A DNA stretch of 64,000 nucleotides from Brachynemurus nebulosus (GCA_035578155.1 JAPWDM010000059.1:823501-887500), one strand, 5' to 3'. Numbered from the stretch's first letter, positions 48,104 through 59,355 are shown. Program-made: numbers and translations. The notes: a model not told the origin generated them from the letters alone.

Positions 48104-48475
48104 CAAAGGATTCGCTATGTTCGCTTTTGGGTCTTTAGCGAATTTTCGAATTGAAAATTCAGCTATTACGGCCACTGTCGAACGAAATGTCCTACTGTTA
48201 CGAAACTTGGTGAAAATGTTGAAAGGTTCGTTAGCCAGACACGGCCGATGTCCGGAACATGGTTTTTGGGGCATTTTTCGTGAAAAAAATTTAGTTTTTT
48301 GTCAAAATTTCGACTTATTCAAAAAATTGTTGCCAAACTTTTTTACACCATTCAAAAGGGGAGAAAAAAAATCACACAAAAACTATTATTCTAGTGGAAT
48401 TAGTTTTCGAGTGTAGCTAATTTTTGTAAACGGAAATTCGCTATGTTATGTAGGATGCTGCGACAGGGGTATTTT
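48104..48475 (-). repeat. Dispersed repeat family R1, copy 2 (reversed)
   Basis: Inverse match to 7970-8340: shared GGTTCGTTAGCCAG-type block, AAAAATCACACAAAAA, TAATTTTTGTAAACGGAAAT and TTCGCTATGTTATG. Frames 48008-48274 (minus) and 48117-48416 (plus) overlap here and match nothing known. Confidence 0.65.
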
Positions 48476-48586
48476 ATATTTTAGCAAGAGTTTTTTCTTG
48501 GTTTTTGTCCAATGTTAATTGAAAACCTTAGTAACTTGGAAAATATGAACATTTCATACATCGATACATAAATAAAAGCGAACGTT
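48476..48586. other. Short spacer
   Basis: Nothing was recognised. Confidence 0.4.
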
Positions 48587-49207
48587 GTTTCTAGTAGAGA
48601 TGATCGATATATCGATAACTATTATTTTATAACTAGTATAGGAAGATAACAGTTATCGTCAATAACTGGAATCCCCAGTAACTGGTTACTTAAATAACCC
48701 CTTTGGAAATATCGATAACATAGGTCAATATTAATATATTCGAAAGCAAGGATCACAGTAATTTATTTTAATCACCTACGGAGAATTTCAAAATAATAAT
48801 GCGCCAGGCAAGTTACACATTCTCTATTGTATTACATTTCAAAAACCCTTAAAAATGAACTATTGTCTATTGTACAGTTATCTATTTGTATTTGTAATTT
48901 TGTATTCATAATATTGTTAAAATTGTGTATATAAAGCCTAAATCCTTGTACAGACAAGTATTTGAATAGATATTGCACTACAATAAAGCAAAAAATGTTC
49001 TTTAGTGTCCGTCAGTATTATAGATCTGTGCATATTTCACTAACAGAACCGTTTATACGCATATCGAATATCTTACAATATGTTAAAATATCCAAATACC
49101 ATACCAGTTATTATAATAACTGTTATAAATAACAGTTATTTTTCAGTAACTGGTATTGCAATAACAGTTATTAGAAAATAACCGTTTAGCTCATCTCTAG
49201 TTTCTAG
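48587..49207. mobile_element. Ac/Tam3-like hAT MITE with perfect 8-bp TSD
   Basis: The element 48595-49199 begins TAGAGATGATCGA and ends TAGCTCATCTCTA. It is flanked by identical GTTTCTAG copies at 48587-48594 and 49200-49207. TAGNGATG starts with an 8-bp duplication fit the Ac/Tam3 branch of hAT. Both subterminal regions are packed with AACAGTTAT/ATAACTG motifs, plausible transposase-binding sites. The length is 605 bp and it is non-coding. Confidence 0.9.
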
Positions 49208-49648
49208 TAATGTTTTTATGCCCATGTCTTTGGTAGTTTGAAACATCCCGTCTACATAGATATGTTGTAGATACAATTACATGCATAGATGATCGATTAT
49301 AATCCTCCCTGGAGGCCATTTTATTGTTGTACCTACACAATTGTTGTTCCATAGTCCTGTTGTCCTGTAGTACGTTGCATGCACAAAATTCAATTATCTT
49401 GTAATAATAATATTTACCGTATATAGTGACGCGGACTAATAAATTAATCGACCGATTGAAATTGTAGAGGAAATTAATATGATAAAATATTAATCTAATA
49501 CAGATACCTACATAAGACATTTACCCTCTCTGATAGATCTCTAACTTGTACTGATAAACTACCAACGTGAATACGGGGCTCTTTACGACCCCCACACAAG
49601 GTTCGAATATTGAACTTTAAAAGTGGGACTTATAAAAAATTATTTTTT
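49208..49648. other. Unassigned stretch
   Basis: The minus frame at 49197-49520 (107 codons) has no recognised domain. Nothing else was seen. Confidence 0.4.
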
Positions 49649-50086
49649 ATTACTCATGCGGGAGAAGTACTAACTTGGCGCACACATTTCTGTATGCAAA
49701 ACAGCTGTTTGCCCACTGTACTCTTCCCGCATACTTTTTTACCTGGGGAAAGTAACTTTCCACACGCAATTTGACAATAAGACACACAAAGCCGCCTCTT
49801 AATTTTTCATTTAATAAATATTTCATAATTATTTCTATAGAAACCACCAACAAAGTAATTTAAACGATAATTAATCCAGAAAAAAAAGAGGAATACTTAA
49901 AAATATTATTTTATAAAGTAATAAAAATGTCAAAAATAGTGATAATAATACAAAAAAAGTATGTGAAATTCGTAATAAAAAATAGTATGTGCAACTCGTG
50001 CGGGATTGTCGATTGCCCCACTCAAGCAACTTCGCTTTCGTGGGCAATCGACAATTTCCCGCACTTATTGCACAATATACTATTCC
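49649..50086 (+). repeat. Dispersed two-hairpin repeat R3, copy 2
   Basis: Closely matches 33938-34404. The left hairpin is ATGCGGGAGAAGTAC / GTACTCTTCCCGCAT. The right hairpin is ATTGTCGATTGCCC / GGGCAATCGACAAT with a shorter loop (CTCAAGCAACTTCGCTTTCG) than copy 1. Confidence 0.75.
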
Positions 50087-50557
50087 AGATTTAAAAAAAA
50101 AAATTGTTCTGTAACTTAATTCACACCTGTTTTATTTCCATTTAAACACTGTTTATCTATACATATAATAAAACTGTAACGAGATCATTTCTGTACATGG
50201 AATATTTTTTGAAAATTGTACTGATACTGTAAATAGTTACCGAGGTAGATATTAAAACAGCGATTTTTAAAATTTTTGTCTGTCTGTTCACACATTACGC
50301 AAAAACTACTGGACGGATTTTAATAAAATTTGGTGTGGTGATAACATATTACCTGAGTCAATATCTAAGATACCTTTATTTCAGGAAAATGTCTCATTGC
50401 CACGGGAAAATAGACAAAATTATTTTGAGCCTATGCACACATTACGTAAAAACTACTGGCCGGATTTGAATGAAATTTGGTGTGATGTTAACTTATTACC
50501 TGGGTCAACATATAAGATACTTTTATTAGAGTGAATACAGGGTGAAATACAATGAAA
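50087..50557 (+). repeat. Diverged tandem duplication
   Basis: Two units, about 50290-50442 and 50443-50530, share CACACATTACGNAAAAACTA, CTGGNCGGATTT, AAATTTGGTGTG and ATTACCTG(A/G)GTCAA. This resembles the phrase-repeat structure of a decayed mobile element. The flanking part is AT-rich without features. Confidence 0.6.
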
Positions 50558-50700
50558 TACAGGGTGTAAAGGAAATAACTCTTATCCTTTTGAGGGGTGA
50601 CGCGACTGTTAATTCCGAAAAATTCCTGTGGTTTTAATGTCTACGGGGTGCTAGGAGTCACCCCTCAAAAGATGGTCACTTATTTCTCTGACACCCTGTA
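50558..50700. mobile_element. 143-bp palindromic MITE with ACAGGGTGT ends
   Basis: TACAGGGTGTAAAGGAAATA and the inverse end ATTTCTCTGACACCCTGTA form the outer arms. Inner arms pair through GAGGGGTGAC and GTCACCCCTC. TA target. Subterminal sequence is shared with the larger element at 18425-18891. Confidence 0.85.
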
Positions 50701-51639
50701 CCATTGAGCTCCTACAAAATACCAACATTTTCAAGTTTATTTTGAGAAAAAATAATAGTTAAAAGAAACTAAAACGAAACTTGAAAATCTTAAAAAAGTT
50801 GAAGAGTTTTTTTTTGGTTGAGCAACAGTCCCTAGGCTTTTAAATAATTGATTAAGCTACCTAACATAGAAATTAGATAGTTTTTAATTAAAAAATCTAA
50901 GCCGAAGTTTGGTTCATAAAAATTATAATTAAAAGTCCCGTTTTAATTTTTTAATTATTATTTTTTAATCACATTTTTTAGCTCTTGTTGCAACATTAAG
51001 AGCTGTAGATAAAATCTAGCTAAGATTCTGCCTTAGAATACAAGATTTTCGATGAAAAAATTTTCATTACAATTCGCCTATAGTAGTTTTAGTTATGAAT
51101 ACATATTTAGTGGTCGGTAAAAGAGAAGCCATTTTTTGGAGACGCTTAAAACATAAAAATACATCAAATGCACCTGCTTGCAGTACTACAACTTTGAAAT
51201 CAATAATAACTATGCAATTTCATTTTTAGAATTCCCGTATATTAGATTTATTCGATTCGAAAAGGGATTCGCAATGGGAAAATAGGGACTTGCACAGATT
51301 GAACGATCACAATTTCCAAAATCATGTACGTTCCAAAAAGAAACAAACACATTCAAGGCCAAAAATCTGATTACATATTGTACGGAACTCTCCTTACGCG
51401 AGTCAAACTCCCACTTAACCTTATACTTTTATCTTTTCTCGTAAAACAATTTTATCAAACAAGTTTTCTAGAAATAAATAAATATATCGGTCAAACTAAA
51501 TAGGTAATAGAAAATTATAGATTAATAAATTGTCAGTGGATTTATAATGCAAATTGAACGTTATTGATTTTTTTTTTTTTTTTTTGATGGTCACTAGTTT
51601 GCTACTACCTTCATAAGTTTACCGCGTGTTCAATATATC
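50701..51639. other. AT-rich stretch, nothing recognised
   Basis: No gene or repeat was recognised; a T19 run lies near 51567-51585. Confidence 0.45.
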
Positions 51640-51952
51640 TACAGTAGAACCTTTGTTAACCGGACAGCAGTGTTACGCAACAATTTGTCCGGCTAACAGA
51701 GGTGTCCGCTTAACAGGCGCAGAGTAAATAATAGCATTAGATAATTTAGTATTCATAACTAATTTTTTAATTCAAAATATTTTTAAATTTTTTAATTCAA
51801 ATCAATTTCATGAACGAATTTAAGTACTTATACAAAAATATAACGTTTACAAATGCACTGTCACATTAGAATCACTGTTAAAAAGTTAAAACATGAACAA
51901 TTATACCCAACGCATATAGGTATACATGCGCACTAGACATATTCGTGGCCGG

Positions 51953-52863
51953 TTAACCCTAGAATCATACGTTGGTCTACGAGTAAAGTTAATCATACAT
52001 CGGCGTCGTTTCGACGAATGGACTTTTTACGGGGAGTTTTAGAGTTTATTTGCAAAAAACATTTTTTTTACATAACAATACTACAAAAGCGAACAAAATA
52101 TTTAAAAAAATTGGATTTGGAAAAATTTCTTAATATAAATATTTATTAATTTTTTTTAATCTTTTTATCAAAGCATATTTTCATTATAAAAATTAAAAAA
52201 TATATAAATACATAAATTGTAATAATTAATTTATGAACTATTATGAATCAGTGGACATGTGTGACTTTACAGAATGTGAAATTTCTCAGTCATAAATATT
52301 CCTATAGATATGTAGTTATTTCCCCATTAGGCACATTTGTAAATTTTCTAAAATTTGTTAGTAATTTTTCGAATAAGATCACAAAAAATAATAAAAATTA
52401 AAATATTTTCTACAAAATAAATTGTTAATCTTTTATTAAGTCATTCGAAACACATTCTTTAATTTTCGATTCAATATATTCAAACTTCAGTATTATGTCG
52501 TCTCTATAAGTCAAACAGCTGTAATCATCTTTCACATTATCATAATCATTGAATAAATTAATTATAACATCCATATCTTTAATAGATTTTAGAAAAATTA
52601 GGAAAACTTTTATATGTGGAATACAAAATCTTTAAAAAAAAATATAGGTTAATCATACATCGTCGTCCTTTTGACGCACACTATTTTAGTATAAAAAAAA
52701 CGACAATAGCTATAAATAAAATTTATATGTGTTATGTGTTATAATAACAAATAAATTAGATAACAGAAGTTTCACAACGAGCAGGTACCGACAAGTCACA
52801 TTATTGGAGCAGGTAGAGAAGTTCGTTCGTCGTTTTGACGAGTATGTATGATTCTAGGGTTAA
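51953..52863 (-). mobile_element. piggyBac-like non-autonomous element, copy 3
   Basis: TTAA (51953-51956) is followed by CCCTAGAATCATACGTTGGT. The inverse ATGATTCTAGGG ends at 52859, followed by TTAA (52860-52863). CGTC-N5-GACG palindromes lie at 52004-52016, 52664-52676 and 52828-52840. Perfect TTAA duplication, 903 bp, inserted in the Tigger-like host. No transposase. Confidence 0.9.
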
Positions 52864-52957
52864 TGGAGATAATAATGTACTAAATAATATGCCTCCGTCA
52901 ATAAATATTGTGTGAGCGACCGCTTAAGAAAGGTATTAAATGCATTAGTTTTAGTAT

Positions 52958-53359
52958 AGCATTGCCGTGTCACACTAATCTCACGTATCTCAGAAATGAT
53001 AGTTTTGAGAAAACTTTATTTGAATAAAATATCGTATTATCTTAATTCGCCCAAATATTATTAAATATCTAAGATAATTGATTTTTATTATGCGTTATTG
53101 ATTCAATGTTGTAGTATTGATTTAATAACGTATAAATATTAAATATACTATTTGAAAATATAAAAAATAAGGAATGTGATACAATCAAAATAAAAATTTA
53201 AAAATACAATAGATTAATTATTATATTATTATTAACAAATTAATTAATTTTATTGTCAATATATATGCATACTAGGGATTGAGTAGAATCCTTTAAACGT
53301 TGTTACGCGAAATTGCTGTATCTAAAGATACATGACATTCGTGTGACACGGCAGAGCAT
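52958..53359. mobile_element. 392-bp TIR element, TGCCGTGTCACAC ends, AGCAT duplication
   Basis: The element 52963-53354 begins TGCCGTGTCACAC and ends GTGTGACACGGCA(G). AGCAT flanks both sides (52958-52962, 53355-53359). The uninterrupted site in copy A reads AATAGCATGCCGCATGGTCA, with a single AGCAT. Superfamily not assigned. Confidence 0.75.
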
Positions 53360-53439
53360 CTCACCGTCATAAAAGATTTGACAGGCTATAGGAGGGGTCC
53401 AGCTAAAGAGAGGTGTCCGTATTCAGAGGTTCTACTGTA

Positions 53440-53639
53440 GATTTCGTTACAAAATACTACTAGATAATTATGTAATGATAAATTATTTAAATGTATCGGT
53501 ACAGTTTTAAATATATGAAGAGGTCAAAACAATAATATATTTGCATTGTTATTCTACACAGTCGGGATGGATGATTTCCTTTTAATTTTTACTAATTACC
53601 TTAACCTAAAAACATGGTTGGCGTCGAACATGAGCGTAC
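53440..53639. other. Short spacer
   Basis: Nothing was recognised. Confidence 0.4.
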
Positions 53640-54445
53640 AGAATGGCCTTGTTTTGGAAGTTCGTTTTAACGAATTTCCCGAATGGGAAATTTTGCTATT
53701 ACAGCCACTGTTATAGTGAGATCTTTAGAAACCCAAAATGGCATTACTATGTGTAAGTAGCTATATGTTGACAGCATCCAACTTTTTCGACGTTTGGTGG
53801 AAACGTTAAAGGTCCCAAGCCTTTGGATGAATTTTTCAGCCATACATATTCCATTCCGAAAACTTTAAAAAATATTTATAATAAATTTTGATGAAATTTG
53901 GTGAGGTCGAAAGTATTAAACCCTTGGATGAGTTCGTTAGCCAGGCACGTCCGATTTTTAGAAGAAAAAATTTTGGTTGTCTTTCGTCATTTTTGCAAAA
54001 ATTGACTAGAATTCAAAAATTGTTTTGATTTTTTTTCTTTATGTTACTAATTTTTGCGAAAAATTAGGAAATTTCTTGAATTTCGTTACGATAAATGTTT
54101 CAAAATCTATTTCCGTCATTACAAAACCAATATTTATATCTGTTTCACTTATCAAAATAAAAATTAACTAATTTTCCAAGAACGCGTCATCACCGATTTT
54201 TTGAGAACTTCTTCACTATTAAAGAGCTAAACTATTCTAGATGGGTATAGGTTATGTTATATGAGATTCACCAAGGTCGTGGGGACTCATACCAAAAATT
54301 AACTCCCCAATCGATTTTGAAAATTTTTCCATCGTTAGAGTGCTAAACTATTTTAGATGGTTACAGGTTTTACCTGTATGAGATCTACCAATGTCCAATA
54401 TTTGTATAAAATTCGTTGTTATACAGATGTTGCGACAGGGATATT
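53640..54445 (-). repeat. Dispersed repeat family R1, copy 3 (diverged)
   Basis: Shares GAGTTCGTTAGCCAGGCACG and TCCGATT, the ATTACAGCCACTGT phrase (ATTACGGCCACTGT in copy 2) and the terminal GATGTTGCGACAGGGATATT with the other R1 copies. More diverged and with extra sequence. Confidence 0.5.
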
Positions 54446-54819
54446 TAAATTTTTACTTTTTTTGTGTTAAAGATATGAAAAATTTTTAATTGAAGCTCTT
54501 CATAATTTTTTTTTTATTTTAATAAAAAATCATTATAAAGAGCACAAAAATATCATATACGGTTTTAATTAATATTTTCTGAATGAATTTGGTTGTATTT
54601 CGCTCCAAAAACCTAATTTATTTAATAGTAGATCACCGATTAAATTATAATAAAAAAGGATTTTATCTTCGACTACCATGATATTGCATATTTATTGTAT
54701 AAAATACTATCTAGGTGAGCTATAATTTACATATAAATATACAGAAAAGGGCCCTTTACACGCACGTATGCGTAAAATACTACAGCTAACTACACTTTTA
54801 TTAAATCTTATACTGTATG
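54446..54819. other. AT-rich stretch, nothing recognised
   Basis: No gene or repeat was recognised. Confidence 0.45.
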
Positions 54820-55634
54820 CACGGAGAGAAAATTCGTATAAAAATTACTGTGCTCAGCACTACAATCGACGTGTAAAAGGCGAACATATTCAATTTTGTA
54901 CGGTAAAAATATAAAAATTATAATTAATCATAGAAAATTTAAAGGATAGAATATTGTTTCCGTAATATTAGCTCCGTAAAATTTGTAAAACAGCACAGTA
55001 AAAAGTTCCATTGCCGACAAAAAAATATTTTTTAATTGTTTTTCTTACAAAAATTACCATGCTGTATTATAATATTTGAAATGCTATCTGCTAATAGTAG
55101 AAAGAAAAAAAGAGAAAGAAGGTTGTGTGTGTTGTGAACGCTGTTGAAATGTACCTCACTCATAGCAAGTCACATAGCCAACCATAGGTTTGGACGATCA
55201 ACTTGGTCGGACGGGTCGGACTAAGCACCTTGATCCATTAGACTATCTTACAAGCAGCAAGCAGTATTCATTACACTGTGTTAGAGGACGGGGATGGCAC
55301 CGTTTAATTCATCATTTTGTTACATCACTATCTTTAGTATTAGAATCATTTTTGTATGCATCATAAAGTTCTTACAGGTTCGAAGTTTTTACAGGTACCG
55401 CCCAAGCAACATAAGGTTACGGGTCGGATGCGCAAATGAAAGAGTACGACAACAAGAATTAAATTATAACATATATGCATAAGAGTGTGATAAAAGTTGT
55501 GTTAGCACATTAAATTTTACCATGCTAGCACATATTTTTTATTTTGGTCGTCGATCGCGCACGCATTATAAGAGAGCATGGTAATTTTTCTGAAATTTTC
55601 ATCTACAAAAATTATATGATTTTTCTCTCCGTGT
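54820..55634 (+). mobile_element. TIR element, CACGGAGAG family, copy 3
   Basis: It starts CACGGAGAGAAAATTCGTAT and ends GATTTTTCTCTCCGTGT. Highly similar to copy 1 (829-1601) at both ends. The middle contains TTAATTCATCATTTTGTTAC and, near 55375-55396, two TTACAG|GT-like phrases resembling splice acceptors. The frame at 55294-55482 is a relative of those in copies 1 and 2, with no known domain. Confidence 0.85.
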
Positions 55635-55792
55635 ATAATATTAAGATTTGTACAAAAATTTTACTTAGCAACTGAATGTTTACATTTGCTTTTAATAAAT
55701 TTCAAATTCTATACATAATTTTAAAGTATTGTATTTGTACCAAATTTTTAGTGTATTGTGAATTTCATGTTAGTCGTAGATAAAGTATAGTA

Positions 55793-55905
55793 CGTAACTC
55801 GGTTGTAAGGCATATTACACACTGGTGCAATTACGCACTCGCCGCTGCGCGACTCTTGCTTAAAACGTTTTCACTCGTGAGTAATATGCAGCTTACAACT
55901 TCAAT
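55793..55905. repeat. Hairpin with GC-rich loop
   Basis: The arms GTTGTAAGGCATATTACACA and GTGAGTAATATGCAGCTTAC (imperfect) enclose a loop with CGCACTCGCCGCTGCGCGAC. Same style as the hairpins at 5583, 31015 and 49982. Confidence 0.55.
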
Positions 55906-55924
55906 CAAGTAATATACTATTATA

Positions 55925-56460
55925 TTGTGAAATATAAGATACTAGCCGTATGCCCGATGGGATTTCCCATCGACTACATCTTTTTATTAGATATTCACTT
56001 TCTGCTCACTCTTAATGTTTTTCAAAAGCCTAAATCAATATCCACGTTTCTAACTTCAAAAATGACGAATTTCCCTTACGAAATTTCATTCTCTGTTTTA
56101 ACCCCTTAGGGAATAAATTTCCAGAAACAACTGACTTTTATTTATAAATAGAAGCCTAAACGCCAATTTTCATAACTCCTGTGCTTAATTTCGTCCTTCT
56201 AAACCCAACAGTTTAAGTTGTGCGTTGTCTTTGAGTCAAAGTTAAAAATTCATTAAATAAGATATTATTTATTTTAAAAATAACGAATTTACATACAAAT
56301 TTTCATTCCCTATTAAACCCACTTAGGGGATGAATTTTCAAAAATCCGTTCTTAGTCCTCACCTACGTCACATAGGGAACTCCTATGCAAAATTTTATTC
56401 TTCTAAACCCAATGGTTTAGGCTGTGTGTTGTCTGTCAGTCAGTCAGTTAGTCAGTGTTA
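55925..56460 (+). repeat. Dispersed repeat with two similar sub-units
   Basis: Begins TACTAGCCGTATGCCCGATG. Two sub-units (about 56040-56240 and 56275-56460) share ACGAATTT..CATTC, TTAGGG(A/G), TTCTAAACCCAANNGTTTA and TTGTGCGTTGTCTTTGAGTC / CTGTGTGTTGTCTGTCAGTC, ending in CAGTCAGTCAG. The style is common among insect mobile elements; class not assigned. Confidence 0.5.
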
Positions 56461-57779
56461 GAAATGTATTAAGTAGATTATATAAAGTAAATAAAGCTGA
56501 AAATGAGATTTAAAATATCACTTTAGTATTTCTAGTTCGATATAACAAAAAAATATATAGGTAGATTATATACAACAATTATTGTGTTTTTCATTTCTAA
56601 TAAAATATAACACAATAAATTTAAAAACAAATACGAATACCGCAAAGCAATTTTCATATTTATTCTAATCTACAAATGCGTAATATAATCACACATGTTA
56701 CAGTAGATATCAGGTACAATTTTACGCACGCATGTCACTCACACCTATGATGTAAAAAGCCGGCCGGAAAATACGGATGTAAGTATAATATAGGCAGTTG
56801 CTTCCTACTTTGGATACTGTGAAAATTTCACAATAAAAACATTTGTTTCAATTTTTTCAATTCCAAGCAATAAAAAAAAATGTTGAAAACACATTTAATC
56901 GGTTTTTGTGATGTGTTTTCAAAATAATTGATAACAAGAAATATAATTAAAAAGTATAAAAAATCCTCTTAATATTTAAAAGATAAATACCATATAATTA
57001 AATTCAAACGGGAATTACAGTGAAACCTCTAATTATGAACCATTATTTTTAATGATTGATACAATATTAGTACCTGTATACACGCATATAGTTCTTGATA
57101 TATTTTAACAAAAATAAAAATTTGAAAAAGTAATAGGTCAATGCTAATCAAATTTTCGGAAATTGAAAATATAAATAGTTGTCCTTGAGAATTTCCGAAC
57201 ATTTTTATATTCTCAAAAAAAAAACGGTTTAATTCAATTGTTTAGATATCAAAATGTTATGAAATCTGTGCTTTCTCAAACCAAAATTCTCGCGAAACCT
57301 ACCGTAAACCATTTAATATTTTACGCCATACAACATCGTATTTGAATAAAAAACTACAGAATGTGACCTTCATTCAATGTTTATATAAGTCAAAATATTA
57401 TTTTTCCAAAAATGACTCTAACCATTACAATAATTTCAAAATTAAATCAATAAAACAAATCAAAAAGTGTACGTTACCTTAACAGTTCAATTAAAAGAAA
57501 AAAAAATTAATAAAATAATTGAAATTAACAAACCAAATAACACACAGTGAGCGGAAAATTTTCCCAAAACAATTTTGTTTGCCAAAACGACACCAAAATC
57601 AGTCAAAACACTTTATTTTTCCTGTTTTGTACAAAAAATCACGACCTTTTTGATTTTTTATTTAAAAAAAAAAATAAAAATAAAAATGAGGTTAAGATTC
57701 TTCGGCAGTTTTTTTTTTCGCCCGTTATAATATGTTCAAATTAATTTTTTTCTTTGAACAACATGCACATAAAATAACA
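56461..57779. other. AT-rich stretch, nothing recognised
   Basis: No gene or repeat was recognised. The frame at 57547-57744 has no known domain. Confidence 0.45.
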
Positions 57780-57890
57780 CGAGGATGCTTGACGTCGCGA
57801 CGCTGCTTTTCGAACAGAACTGAACGAATTCAACGAACGAGTTATGTATGTGAGCCGAGTTGTATAGTGAGTATAGTTAGTGTGTGCAGC
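57780..57890 (+). promoter_or_regulatory. Candidate promoter/5' leader upstream of a short ATG frame
   Basis: Markedly richer in G and C than the surroundings. Contains a CRE-like TGACGTCG (57790-57797), a TATA-like CATAAAATAACA about 20 bases upstream, and a leader of the GTGAGT/TTAGTGTGTG type often seen in insect 5' UTRs. An upstream ATG at 57844 opens an 8-codon frame that closes with TAG. Inference from composition and motifs only. Confidence 0.25.
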
Positions 57891-57914
57891 ATGAGTTCGG
57901 CCAAACTGTTCTTG
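57891..57914 (+). CDS. Candidate first coding exon (MSSAKLFL), start of a possible secreted protein
   Basis: The ATG has A at -3 (GCAGCATGA) and follows the GC-richer leader. Its eight codons (Met-Ser-Ser-Ala-Lys-Leu-Phe-Leu) use GC-ending or GC-rich codons (TCG, GCC, CTG), unlike the AT-rich frames elsewhere. They look like the start of a signal peptide. GT follows directly at 57915 (TTG|GTATAC), a usable though not ideal donor. Insect cuticular and other secreted-protein genes often break the signal peptide with an early intron. Unspliced, the frame would stop after 12 codons. No second exon was found in the remaining 6 kb, so it would have to lie beyond the window. A chance occurrence is quite possible. 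Confidence 0.25.
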
Positions 57915-57964
57915 GTATACAATGTTTAAATTATATAATAGGGTATTTCAAGTTACCATGGATA

Positions 57965-58448
57965 TATTTATTTCAACTTAAAGGATTCGATTTACACGAA
58001 TAAAAATCGTGTAAATTGAATCTGTCATTATAAAGGAAAAATGCTGGAAATAAAACCTGCTAAAATTTTTGATAATTTTATAATAGAAATGATAAAGAAT
58101 ATGTAGAAATTTTCATATTTAAATTTTGAAAATGTTATTTTCGACATCGATAATTTTCGATAACGAAAAGTAGGCTTTGACAGTCTCAATATGTTCGGAA
58201 TACCCATAACTTGCTTCACTTAAGCCTTTAAAAATTTCGTTATTTTTTCGCTACGACGCACCATTTACGAGATATTTACGATCAAAAGTTTACGTAAACG
58301 TAAACGTAAACTTTTTATTTTCATTTTTTATTTTTATTTTTTTATTTTCACACTTGTAATAAAAAATGCCTATCTTTTGGTGGTCTCGAACTACACGGTT
58401 TGAAAGAACACGGAACCAATTAATCGTGTTCTTCGGGGGATTTCTGTA
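57965..58448 (+). mobile_element. GAAGAACACGG element, right part
   Basis: Interior 57975-58290 matches 24293-24600 in the same orientation. The right end CGTGTTCTTCGGGGGATTTC then CTG, before TA, is the inverse of the left end at 23648. GAACTACACGG and GAAAGAACACGG precede it. The left part is absent. At 58284-58313 a small palindrome holds GTAAACGTAAACGTAAAC. Confidence 0.6.
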
Positions 58449-58809
58449 CTTGAGCCCAGATTTGCAAATCTACTGATAATTTCAAAAATTGAGCGTAACT
58501 GTTATACTTATTTGGGATAGGAAATTCAGTATATTAATCTATATATGACTACGGTTAGTTTATTGTATAATATGTATCTTTTCTTATGGCTCATAAATTT
58601 TATAGCTTTTTAGATTTTGGGCTCAAGTTAACCTCAAGATCGGGTTACTTGAGCCGAAACCTAAATTTCCAGGTGATTTTCATTTGAAAATAGTTTGAGA
58701 CCATGTAGGATGTTGGTTACTAATTAAAACATTGTACAAACATATAAGGAATTTTACTTATTCAATACTCTTATCGCAGCATCGCGAATTTATGTTTACA
58801 AAAATTATT
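58449..58809. other. AT-rich stretch with R1 remnant
   Basis: About 58730-58800 matches the start of R1 copy 1 (ACAAACATATAAGGAA(C/T)TTT, TATCGCA(A/G)CATC, TTTACAAAAATTA). GGGCTCAAGTTA near 58620 also recurs at 8278. Confidence 0.45.
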
Positions 58810-58831
58810 GAATATATATATATATATATAT
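58810..58831. repeat. Short (AT)n microsatellite
   Basis: About 20 bases of alternating A and T. Confidence 0.9.
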
Positions 58832-59354
58832 TTCCGTGAAAAAAAATTTGAATATTACAGTGCGCAAATGTATTAGGTATCTTTGCATGCTTATTTTGTA
58901 AATGCTTTGCTTGCGCACTAGCGCACTTCTCTGAGGGAACATTAATTCATTCAACCATGTTATTATCAATTTGTAATTAGACCTCCAGAGGTAAACAATT
59001 CCCAGACTGATTTAATTGATGGTATGAGTTCAGATTGTTGGAGTTAACTGTTGCCATCTAACAAATCAGAAGATAATAATTTATAATTATTGTAAATCAT
59101 TGTTTTATATACAACAAAATATTATTTTACGATCAATAATTTAATAAAATCAGAAACGAAAGCACAAATTTTCTATATCCTTAGTAGCTAAAAACACTCT
59201 GTTTAGTGTTAACATAATATTCAGTAATATGAATACTTTGGAATAGTGAACGGGCACATGCACAAGAGCTATATAGTGTGTATATACACAAACGTTATAT
59301 GAATGTAGCTCGCTCGTATAGCTCTCCGTTTACGGCGCTTCGCTGATTGCATAT

Positions 59355-59355
<1 letters not shown>
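58832..59355. other. AT-rich stretch, nothing recognised
   Basis: No gene or repeat was recognised. Confidence 0.45.

Larger units (their letters stand above)
51640..53439 (+). mobile_element. Tigger/pogo-like element, copy B, with two insertions
   Basis: The element 51642-53437 is flanked by TA. It begins CAGTAGAACCTTTGTTAACC and ends CAGAGGTTCTACTG. It matches copy A (10372-11700) at both ends. Two younger elements lie inside: a piggyBac-like element (51957-52859) and a 392-bp TIR element (52963-53354). Removing them leaves roughly 500 bp. Confidence 0.85.

Noticed and set aside
49197..49520. 107-codon minus frame, among the longest in the window
   Set aside because: It begins in DNA flanking a hAT MITE, has no recognisable domain and an AT-driven composition.
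55185..55265. tRNA-like phrase (TCTAATGGATCAAGG on the minus strand)
   Set aside because: Only an A-box-like word fits; no cloverleaf or convincing B-box could be drawn, and the corresponding part of copy 1 differs.
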